NCBI GenBank assembly: GCA_930367215.1
Contig: OV884056.1
Coordinates: forward strand, 127,098,053 to 127,162,052
Length of the DNA: 64,000 bases
Origin: Pollenia angustigena
Lineage: Eukaryota; Arthropoda; Insecta; Diptera; Polleniidae
Direction of reading: 5' to 3'
Both the position numbers and the translations under genes were made by a program. The notes below the pieces were generated by a model. That model saw only the letters and a program-made list of their open reading frames with translations. It made no database searches and was not told where the DNA came from. Of the stretch, positions 40,033 through 50,544 are shown in pieces (within the stretch, counting starts at the first letter, position 1; each line of letters starts with the position of its first letter).

Positions 40033-42217
40033 AAATAGAAACTGGGAATTATTTCCTTCCGAAGGTAACTTTTATATTATATTCAACATTTTTCATTTTT
40101 CGAATTTATTCTATGAGCTAAATTTCAGTTATGTATTTTATAAAGCTTTTTTGTAATAGTTCTATTCCTACAATTTTTCAGAAATGACTTTATACACTAC
40201 CAGACTATTATATTGTATTTTCTATTTACATTTTACCTTAGCCTTCCGTTGGAAAGCAATGAGGTATATTGAATGTACAGAAAAATTTACAATTATTAGA
40301 CACCAGCAGAATGTAATGCATTTTCTGGCCCGCTGCGGCCGTCGTCAGCATTCTTTGTGTCTCACTGGATAGTGTTACTTTATAAACTGAATGTATTTAA
40401 CTCAACTATTTTAACAAATAGAAACTGGGAATTATTTCCTTCCGAAGGTAACTTTTAATTATATTCAACATTTTTCATTTTTCGAATTTATTCTATGAGC
40501 TAAATTTCAGTTATGTATTTTATAAAGCTTTTTTGTAATAGTTCTATTCCTACAATTTTTCAGAAATTACTTTATACACTACCAGACTATTATATTGTAT
40601 TTTCTATTTACATTTTACCTTAGCCTTCCGTTGGAAAGCAATGAGGTATATTGAATGTACAGAAAAATTTACAATTATTAGACACCAGCAGAATGTAATG
40701 CATTTTCTGGCCCGCTGCGGCCGTCGTCAGCATTCTTTGTGTCTCACTGGATAGTGTTACTTTATAAACTGAATGTATTTAACTCAACTATTTTAACAAA
40801 TAGAAACTGGGAATTATTTCCTTCCGAAGGTAACTTTTATATTATATTCAACATTTTTCATTTTTCGAATTTATTCTATGAGCTAAATTTCAGTTATGTA
40901 TTTTATAAAGCTTTTTTGTAATAGTTCTATTCCTACAATTTTTCAGAAATGACTTTATACACTACCAGACTATTATATTGTATTTTCTATTTACATTTCA
41001 CCTTAGCCTTCCGTTGGAAAGCAATGAGGTATATTGAATGTACAGAAAAATTTACAATTATTAGACACCAGCAGAATGTAATGCTTTTTTTGGCCCGCTG
41101 CGGCCGTCGTCAGCATTCTTTGTGTCTCACTGGATAGTGTTACTTTATAAACTGAATGTATTTAACTCAACTATTTTAACAAATAGAAACTGGGAATTAT
41201 TTCCTTCCGAAGGTAACTTTTATATTATATTCAACATTTTTCATTTTTCGAATTTATTCTATGAGCTAAATTTCAGTTATGTATTTTATAAAGCTTTTTT
41301 GTAATAGTTCTATTCCTACAATTTTTCAGAAATGACTTTATACACTACCAGACTATTATATTGTATTTTCTATTTACATTTTACCTTAGCCTTCCGTTGG
41401 AAAGCAATGAGGTATATTGAATGTACAGAAAAATTTACAATTATTAGACACCAGCAGAATGTAATGCTTTTTTTGGCCCGCTGCGGCCGTCGTCAGCATT
41501 CTTTGTGTCTCACTGGATAGTGTTACTTTATAAACTGAATGTATTTAACTCAACTATTTTAACAAATAGAAACTGGGAATTATTTCCTTCCGAAGGTAAC
41601 TTTTATATTATATTCAACATTTTTCATTTTTCGAATTTATTCTATGAGCTAAATTTCAGTTATGTATTTTATAAAGCTTTTTTGTAATAGTTCTATTCCT
41701 ACAATTTTTCAGAAATGACTTTATACACTACCAGACTATTATATTGTATTTTCTATTTACATTTTACCTTAGCCTTCCGTTGGAAAGCAATGAGGTATAT
41801 TGAATGTACAGAAAAATTTACAATTATTAGACACCAGCAGAATGTAATGCATGTTCTGGCCCGCTGCGGCCGTCGTCAGCATTCTCTGTGTCTCACTGGA
41901 TAGTGTTACTTTATAAACTGAATGTATTTAACTCAACTATTTTAACAAATAGAAACTGGGAATTATTTCCTTCCGAAGGTAACTTTTATATTATATTCAA
42001 CATTTTTCATTTTTCGAATTTATTCTATGAGCTAAATTTCAGTTATGTATTTTATAAAGCTCTTTTGTAATAGTTCTATTCCTACAATTTTTCAGAAATG
42101 ACTTTATACACTACCAGACTATTATATTGTATTTTCTATTTACATTTTACCTTAGCCTTCCGTTGGAAAGCAATGAAGTATATTGAATGTACAGAAAAAT
42201 TTACAATTATTAGACAC
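40033..42217 (+). repeat. 383-bp tandem repeat, palindrome arm A of U1 (about 5.7 units)
   Basis: Units begin AAATAGAAACTGGGAATT at 40033, 40416, 40798, 41181, 41564 and 41947. Each carries TTCCTTCCGAAGGTAACTTT, a T-rich segment ending TTTTTCAG, GCCTTCCGTTGGAAAGC, and a GC-rich core GCCCGCTGCGGCCGTCGTC. Units are told apart by marks: unit 2 has TTTTAATTATATTC, units 3 and 4 have ATGCTTTTTTTGG, unit 5 has ATGCATGTTCTGG, and the last has AAGCTCTTTTG and ATGAAGTA. The array is broken by an hAT element at TTAGACAC. It is unrelated to the 140-bp satellite by eye; origin unknown. Confidence 0.95.
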
Positions 42218-43199
42218 TAGGCTTTTGCACTAAGTACATTTAAATTCAAAAACATTTGCTTTTTTAAAAATTCTCAGAGTAAAGCTAAGTACAAAAGGGA
42301 ATCAAAGCAAATAAATTCAAAACAAAAAAAAACAAATAAAAGAAATTATTCTCTTTATACGCTCAGAGTTCTTGTATTTACTCATTCTTACTCACTATAA
42401 ATAAATTACAGTAAACATTTTTTTTGCTAATGTTCTGTAAGTACTTTGCAAGATTCTTATTTTACAATGTGGGTATTTTAAGCATTAAATGCAAGCAATG
42501 GTTATTGCTTTTTAATTTGTCTTATTTGCAGATTATTACTAATTATTAAAATAAAAACTATTACTTTGTGTTACCGTTATTTATATTTTGTCTCTTTTGG
42601 TAATTTTTATAGTTTTAATACAGTATATTTGAAACAATTGTATTGTTAAAATTTTTCTAGTTTTGATTTAAGTCTTTGTCTTCTCCTGTAAAATTTTTCC
42701 AACGCAACTTATGGCTTTTGTAAATTTAAATGACGATATGTAGGTAAATATTTTTACGGAAATTCTCTTGGTTTTTATTTTTAGCATTAATTTAGCAGTT
42801 AATTTTATGGAATATACATATGTATGTACATACGTATCTAGGTATACCTATATAACTATTGCTATGTTGATAATTTGATCATAACATCAAATTAAACAAA
42901 AGCGAAATTTCATACAAACAAAATAAAACTTACAAAAATACTCAAGTATTTTAGTAAATGGTTTAAGAACTTCTTGTCTTAAGTCCAAACATGTGCATGT
43001 TCTTGTTTTTATTTTGCTTACTTCTTACCATGCTTAAGACTTGCTTTATTTATTTTTTTCAAAAACAATAAACACAATGTTTGTTTCTTATAAAAGAGAA
43101 CAGCAATTGTCTCTCTAAAGAGAAGGTACAATAAAACAAATACACGAAAAAAAGGGAATGTGTTTAAGTATTTGTTTTTTGTACTTTTGCAACAGCCTA
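42218..43199 (+). mobile_element. Non-autonomous hAT element, 982 bp, full length
   Basis: Terminal inverted repeats TAGGCTTTTGCACTAAGTAC (left) and, as reverse complement of the right end, TAGGCTGTTGCAAAAGTAC; a perfect 8-bp target duplication TTAGACAC (42210-42217 and 43200-43207) within a 383-bp unit. TIRs beginning TAG and an 8-bp duplication are the hAT signature. The interior is AT-rich with no transposase frame; it includes a small palindromic stretch near 42816-42850 (ATACATATGTATGTACATAC). Its left 0.43 kb recurs inverted at 43475-43904. Confidence 0.9.
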
Positions 43200-43465
43200 T
43201 TAGACACCAGCAGAATGTAATGCATTTTCTGGCCCGCTGCGGCCGTCGTCAGCATTCTCTGTGTCTCACTGGATAGTGTTACTTTATAAACTGAATGTAT
43301 TTAACTCAACTATTTTAACAAATAGAAACTGGGAATTATTTCCTTCCGAAGGTAACTTTTATATTATATTCAACATTTTTCATTTTTCGAATTTATTCTA
43401 TGAGCTAAATTTCAGTTATGTATTTTATAAAGCTTTTTTGTAATAGTTCTATTCCTACAATTTTT
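43200..43465 (+). repeat. Partial 383-bp unit in the palindrome loop of U1
   Basis: Continues the unit interrupted by the hAT (starting TTAGACACCAGC) through the GC-rich core to TTCTATTCCTACAATTTTT, where it stops just short of the usual CAG and is joined to the truncated reverse hAT. Confidence 0.92.
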
Positions 43466-43904
43466 ATTCCTTACAATTTTAACAATGTTTCAAATATACT
43501 GTATTAAAACTATAAAAATTACCAAAAGAGACAAAATATAAATAACGGTAACACAAAGTAATAGTTTTTATTTTAATAATTAGTAATAATCTGCAAATAA
43601 GACAAATTAAAAAGCAATAACCATTGCTTGCATTTAATGCTTAAAATACCCACATTGTAAAATAAGAATCTTGCAAAGTACTTACAGAACATTAGCAAAA
43701 AAAATGTTTACTGTAATTTATTTATAGTGAGTAAGAATGAGTAAATACAAGAACTCTGAGCGTATAAAGAGAATAATTTCTTTTATTTGTTTTTTTTTGT
43801 TTTGAATTTATTTGCTTTGATTCCCTTTTGTACTTAGCTTTACTCTGAGAATTTTTAAAAAAGCAAATGTTTTTGAATTTAAATGTACTTAGTGCAAAAG
43901 CCTA
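43466..43904 (-). mobile_element. Truncated reverse copy of the hAT element (U1 palindrome junction)
   Basis: The reverse complement of the left 0.43 kb of the hAT, ending in its terminal CCTA at 43904 followed by the inverted target duplication GTGTCTAA. The break lies after the region matching ATATTTGAAACA; a 6-bp deletion and a short filler ATTCCTTACAATTTT, nearly repeating the adjacent ATTCCTACAATTTTT, mark the join. The same break with the same filler occurs in U2 (about 59764), so it was made once. Confidence 0.88.
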
Positions 43905-45706
43905 GTGTCTAATAATTGTAAATTTTTCTGTACATTCAATATACTTCATTGCTTTCCAACGGAAGGCTAAGGTAAAATGTAAATAGAAAATACAATATAA
44001 TAGTCTGGTAGTGTATAAAGTCATTTCTGAAAAATTGTAGGAATAGAACTATTACAAAAGAGCTTTATAAAATACATAACTGAAATTTAGCTCATAGAAT
44101 AAATTCGAAAAATGAAAAATGTTGAATATAATATAAAAGTTACCTTCGGAAGGAAATAATTCCCAGTTTCTATTTGTTAAAATAGTTGAGTTAAATACAT
44201 TCAGTTTATAAAGTAACACTATCCAGTGAGACACAGAGAATGCTGACGACGGCCGCAGCGGGCCAGAACATGCATTACATTCTGCTGGTGTCTAATAATT
44301 GTAAATTTTTCTGTACATTCAATATACCTCATTGCTTTCCAACGGAAGGCTAAGGTAAAATGTAAATAGAAAATACAATATAATAGTCTGGTAGTGTATA
44401 AAGTCATTTCTGAAAAATTGTAGGAATAGAACTATTACAAAAAAGCTTTATAAAATACATAACTGAAATTTAGCTCATAGAATAAATTCGAAAAATGAAA
44501 AATGTTGAATATAATATAAAAGTTACCTTCGGAAGGAAATAATTCCCAGTTTCTATTTGTTAAAATAGTTGAGTTAAATACATTCAGTTTATAAAGTAAC
44601 ACTATCCAGTGAGACACAAAGAATGCTGACGACGGCCGCAGCGGGCCAAAAAAAGCATTACATTCTGCTGGTGTCTAATAATTGTAAATTTTTCTGTACA
44701 TTCAATATACCTCATTGCTTTCCAACGGAAGGCTAAGGTGAAATGTAAATAGAAAATACAATATAATAGTCTGGTAGTGTATAAAGTCATTTCTGAAAAA
44801 TTGTAGGAATAGAACTATTACAAAAAAGCTTTATAAAATACATAACTGAAATTTAGCTCATAGAATAAATTCGAAAAATGAAAAATGTTGAATATAATAT
44901 AAAAGTTACCTTCGGAAGGAAATAATTCCCAGTTTCTATTTGTTAAAATAGTTGAGTTAAATACATTCAGTTTATAAAGTAACACTATCCAGTGAGACAC
45001 AAAGAATGCTGACGACGGCCGCAGCGGGCCAGAAAATGCATTACATTCTGCTGGTGTCTAATAATTGTAAATTTTTCTGTACATTCAATATACCTCATTG
45101 CTTTCCAACGGAAGGCTAAGGTAAAATGTAAATAGAAAATACAATATAATAGTCTGGTAGTGTATAAAGTAATTTCTGAAAAATTGTAGGAATAGAACTA
45201 TTACAAAAAAGCTTTATAAAATACATAACTGAAATTTAGCTCATAGAATAAATTCGAAAAATGAAAAATGTTGAATATAATTAAAAGTTACCTTCGGAAG
45301 GAAATAATTCCCAGTTTCTATTTGTTAAAATAGTTGAGTTAAATACATTCAGTTTATAAAGTAACACTATCCAGTGAGACACAAAGAATGCTGACGACGG
45401 CCGCAGCGGGCCAGAAAATGCATTACATTCTGCTGGTGTCTAATAATTGTAAATTTTTCTGTACATTCAATATACCTCATTGCTTTCCAACGGAAGGCTA
45501 AGGTAAAATGTAAATAGAAAATACAATATAATAGTCTGGTAGTGTATAAAGTCATTTCTGAAAAATTGTAGGAATAGAACTATTACAAAAAAGCTTTATA
45601 AAATACATAACTGAAATTTAGCTCATAGAATAAATTCGAAAAATGAAAAATGTTGAATATAATATAAAAGTTACCTTCGGAAGGAAATAATTCCCAGTTT
45701 CTATTT
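43905..45706 (-). repeat. 383-bp tandem repeat, palindrome arm B of U1 (1802 bp)
   Basis: Reverse-complement copy of arm A with the same unit-specific marks in mirrored order (AAGAGCTTT, ACATGCATTACATT, AAAAAAGCATTACATT, AAGTAATTTCTG), but with one of the two adjacent ATGCTTTTTTTGG-type units missing. The length is exactly 383 bp less than arm A. It ends CTATTTGATTC, the mirror of the left junction with satellite. Confidence 0.94.
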
Positions 45707-48700
45707 GATTCTAGTTTACCAAATCTAAATAAGAAAATTACATATGGTGACAGAAAAATTAAAAGTAAGAATAAATTGTTAAACTCAATGCTTTTCGAGT
45801 TCTGATCATTTAATATCTCACGGTGATGCATCATGATTCGAATTAAAGATTCTAGTTTACCAAATCTAAATAAGAAAAGTACATATGGTGACAGAAAATT
45901 CAAAGGTAAAAATAATTTGTTAAACTCATCGCTTTCGAGTTCTGGTCATTTAATATCTTACGGTGATGCATCATGATTCGAATTAAAGATTCTTGTTTAC
46001 CAAATCTAAATAAGAAAATTACATATGGTGACAGAAAATTCAAAGGTAAAATTAATTTGTTAAACTCATCGCTTTCGAGTTGTGGTCATTTAATATCTCA
46101 CGGTGATAAATCATGATTCGAATTAAAGATTCTAGTTTACCAAATCTAAATAAGAAAATTACATATGGTGACCGAAAATTCAAAGGTACAACTAAATTGT
46201 TAAACTCACCGCTTTCGAGTTGTGGTCATTTAATATCTCAAGGTGATGCATCATGATTCTAATTAAAGATTCTAGTTTACCAAATCTAAATAAGAAAATT
46301 ACATATGGTGACAGAACATTCAAAGGTAAAACTAAATTGTTAAACTCACCGCTTCCGAGTTCTGGTCATTTAATATCTCACGGTGATGCATCATGATTCG
46401 AAATAAAGATTCTAGTTTACCAAATCTAAATAAGAAAATTACATATGGTGACCGAAAATTCAAAGGTAAAACTAAATTGTTAAAATCACCGCTTTCGAGT
46501 TCTGGTCATTTAATATCTCACGGTGATGCATCATGATTCGAATTAAAGATTCTAGTTTACCAAATCTAAATAAGAAAATTACATATGGTGACAAAAAATT
46601 TAAAAGTAGGAATAAATTGTTAAACTCATCGCTTTCGAGTTCTAGTCATTTAATATCTCAAGGTGATGCATCATGATTCGAATTAAAGATTTTAGTTTAC
46701 CAAATCTAAATAAGAAAATTACATATGGTGACAGAAAATGTAAGGGCAAAAATATATATTTAAACTCATCGCTTTTGAGTTCTGGTCATTTAATATCTCA
46801 TGGTGATGAATCATGACTCGAATTAAAGATTCTAGTTTACCAAATCTAAATAAGGAAATTACATATGGTGACAGAAATTATAAAGTAAGAATAAATTGTT
46901 AAACTCATCGCCTTCGAGTTCTGGTCATTTAATATCTCACGGTGATGCATCATGATTCGTATTAAAGATTCTAGTTTACCAAATCTAAATAAGAAAATTA
47001 CATATGTTGACAGAAAATTCAAAGGTAAAACTAAATTGTTAAACTCACCGCTTTCGAGTTCTGGTGATTTAATATATCACGGTGATGCATCATGACTCGA
47101 ATTAAAGATTATAGTTTACCAAATCTAAATAAAAAAATTACATATGGTGACAGAAAATTCAAAGGTAAAACTAAATAGTTAAACTCACCGCTTTCGAGTT
47201 CTGGTCATTAAATATCACACGGTGATGCATCATGATTCGAATAATGATTCTAGTTTACCAAATCTAAATAAGAAAATTACATATGGTGACAGAAAATTCA
47301 AAGGTTAAACTAAATAGTTAAACTCACCGCTTTCGAGTTCTGGTCATTTAATATATCAAGGTGATGCATCATGATTCGAATTAAAGATTCTAGTTTACGA
47401 AATTTAAATAAGAAAATTACATATGGTGACAGAAAATTCAAAGGTAAAACTAAATTGTTAAACTCACTGTTTTCGAGTTCTGGTCATTTAGTATCTCACG
47501 GTGATGCATCATGATTCGATTTAAAGTTTCTAGTTTACCAAATCTAAATAAGAAAATTACATACCAAATCTAAATAAGGATATAACATATGGTGACCGAA
47601 ATTTTAAAAGTAAGAATAAATTGTTAAACTCATCGCTTTCGAGTTCTGGTCATTTAATATCTCACGGTGATGCATTATGATTCTAATTAAAGATTCTAGT
47701 TTACCAAATCTAAATAAGAAAATTACATATGGTGACAGAAAATTCAAAGGTAAAACTAAATAGTTAAACTCACCGCTTACGAGTTCGGTGATGCATCATG
47801 ATTCGAATTAAAGATTCTAGCTTACCAAATCTAAATAAGAAAATTACATATGGTGACAGAAAATTTAAAAGTAAGAATAAATTGTTAAACTCATCGCTTT
47901 CGAGTTCTAGTCATTTAATATCTCAAGGTGATGCATCATGATTCGAATTAAAGATTCTAGTTTACCAAATCTAAATAAGAAAATTACATATGGTGACAGA
48001 AAATGTAAAGCCAAAAATATATATTTAAACTCATCGCTTTCGAGTTCTGGTCATTTAATATCTCACGGTAATGAATCATGACTCGAATTAAAGTTTCTAG
48101 TTTACCAAATCTAAATAAGGAAATTACATATGGTGACAGACATTTTAAAAATAAGAATAAATTGTTAAAATCACCGCTTTCGAGTTCTGGTCATTTAATA
48201 TCTCACGGTGATGCATCATGACTCGAATTAAAGATTCTAGTTTACCAAATCTAAATAAGAAAATTACATATGGTGACAGAAAATTCAAAGAAAAAACTAA
48301 ATTGTTAAACTCACCGCTTTCGAGTTCTGGTAATTTAATATCTCACGGTGAGGCATCATGACTCAAATTAAAGATTCTAGTTTACCACATCTAAATAAGA
48401 AAATTACATATGGTGACAGAAAATTCAAAGGAAAACTAAATTGTTAAACTCACCGCTTTCGAGTTCTGGTCATTTAATATCTCTCGGTGATGCATCATGA
48501 TTCGAATTAATGATTCTAGTTTACCAAATCTAAATAAGAAAATTACATATGTTGACAGAAAATTTAAAAGTAAGAATAAATTGTTAAACTCAATGCTTTT
48601 CGAGTTCTGATCATTTAATATCTCACGGTGATGCATCATGATTCGAATTAAAGATTCTAGTTTACCAAATCTAAATAAGAAAAGTACATATGGTGACAGA

Positions 48701-50287
48701 AAATTCAAAGGTAAAAATAATTTGTTAAACTCATCGCTTTCGAGTTCTGGTCATTTAATATCTTACGGTGATGCATCATGATTCAAATTAAAGATTCTTG
48801 TTTACCAAATCTAAATAAGAAAATTACATATGGTGACAGAAAATTCAAAGGTAAAACTAAATTGTTAAACTCACCGCTTCCGAGTTCTGGTCATTTAATA
48901 TCTCACGGTGATGCATCATGATTCGAATTAAAGATTCTAGTTTACCAAATCAAAATAAGAAAATTACATATGGTGCAGGAAAATTCAAAGGTAAAACGAA
49001 ATAGTTAAACGCACCGCTTTCGAGTTCTGATCATTTAATAGCTGACGGTGATGCATCATGATTCGAATTAAAGATTCTAGTTTACCAAATCTAAATAAGA
49101 AAATTACATATGGTGACAGAAAATTTAAAAGTAAGAATAAATTGTTAAACTCATCGCTTTCGAGTTCTAGTCATTTAATATCTCAAGGTGATGCATCATG
49201 ATTCGAATTAAAGATTTTAGTTTACCAAATCTAAATAAGAAAATTACATATGGTGACAGAAAATTTAGGGGGCAAAAATATATATTTAAACTCATCGCTT
49301 TTGAGTTCTGGTCATTTAATATCTCACGGTGATGAATCATGTCTCGAATTAAAGATTCTAGTTTACCAAATCTAAATAAGGAAATTACATATGGTGACAG
49401 AAATTTTAAAAGTAAGAATAAATTGTTAAACTCATCGCCTTCGAGTTCTGGTCATTTAATATCTCACGGTGATGCATCATGATTCGTATTAAAGATTCTA
49501 GTTTACCAAATCTAAATAAGAAAATTACATATGGTGACAGAAATTCAAAGGTAAAACTAAATTGTTAAACTCACCGCTTTCGAGTTCTGGTGATTTAATA
49601 TCTCACGGTATGCATCATGACTCGAATTAAAGATTCTAGTTTACCAAATCTAAATAAGAAAATTACATATGGTGACAGAAAATTCAAAGGTAAAACTAAA
49701 TTGTTAAACTCAGCGCTTTCGAGTTCTGGTCATTTAATATCACGGTGATGCATCATGATTCGAATTAATGATTCTAGTTTACCAAATCTAAATAAGAAAA
49801 TAACATATGGTGACAGAAAATTCAAAGGTAAAACTAAATAGTTAAACTCACCGCTATCGAGTTCTGGTCATTAAATATCTCACGGTGATGCATCATGATT
49901 CAAATTAAAGATTCTAGTTTACCAAATCTAAATAAGAAAATTACATATGGTGACAGAAAATTAAAAGGTAAAAATAATTTGTTAAACTCATCGCTTTCGA
50001 ATTGTGGTCATTTAATATCTCACGGTGATGCATCATGATTCGAATTAAAGTTTCTAGTTTACCAAATCTAAATAAGAAAATTACATACCAAATCTAAATA
50101 AGAAAATTACATATGGTGACAGAAAATTTAAAAGTAAGAATAAATTGTTAAACTCATCGCTTTCGAGTTCTAGTCATTTAATATCTCAAGGTGATGCATC
50201 ATGATTCGAATTAAAGATTCTAGTTTACCAAATCTAAATAAGAAAATTACATATGGTGACAGAAAATTTAAAAGTAAGAATAAATTG
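45707..50287 (-). repeat. 140-bp satellite array, block S5, reverse orientation
   Basis: The satellite appears as its reverse complement for about 4.6 kb. Order and private variants mirror those of S6 (for example GGTGATAAATCATG at about 46103 and CATGATTTATCACC at about 55799), and 45707-46886 is nearly identical to 62823-64000 at an offset of 17116. It breaks off in mid-monomer at AATAAATTG and abuts the second CATA tract. Confidence 0.95.
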
Positions 50288-50377
50288 ATACATACACACT
50301 TACATACATACAATACATACACACATACATACATACATACATACAAACATACAATACATACATACATACATACATAC

Positions 50378-50408
<31 letters not shown>

Positions 50409-50466
50409 CATACATACATACATACATACATACAATACATACATACATAAATACATACATACATAC

Positions 50467-50497
<31 letters not shown>

Positions 50498-50544
50498 CAT
50501 ACATACATACATACATACAATACATACATACATACATACAATAC
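50288..50544 (+). repeat. Second CATA microsatellite, about 257 bp
   Basis: (CATA)n with CAATA, CTTA and CAAA variants. Its start (ACACACTTACATACATACAA) and its exit (CAATACCATATGTTATTTTC) copy the right end of the first CATA tract in the same orientation, although the satellite on its left is inverted. It is therefore the start of the second tandem unit, not part of a mirrored arm. Open frames in it are periodicity artefacts. Confidence 0.93.

Larger units (their letters stand above)
40033..45706. repeat. Palindrome core of U1
   Basis: Arm A (40033-42217 plus the left 0.43 kb of the hAT) is the reverse complement of arm B (43475-45706), apart from one extra 383-bp unit in A. The spacer between arms is about 0.8 kb (about 42650-43475), holding the rest of the hAT and a partial 383-bp unit. 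Beyond the core the satellite flanks S4 and S5 extend the inverted symmetry for several kilobases. Confidence 0.88.
36266..50287. repeat. Composite palindromic unit U1 (first tandem copy, about 14.0 kb)
   Basis: Order: right end of the CATA tract, forward satellite S4, forward 383-bp repeats (arm A), full hAT, a 383-bp piece, truncated reverse hAT, reverse 383-bp repeats (arm B), reverse satellite S5. At 50288 the sequence restarts inside a CATA tract with ACACACTTACATACATACAA, exactly as at about 36272, followed by the same order of parts. U1 and U2 are therefore direct tandem copies of one palindromic unit. Confidence 0.82.

Noticed and set aside
40184..42070. Recurrent 60- and 62-codon frames in each 383-bp unit
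   Set aside because: The 60-codon frame begins at GTG, not ATG, and both are interrupted by stops within the unit; no domain is recognised. The repeat is better treated as non-coding.
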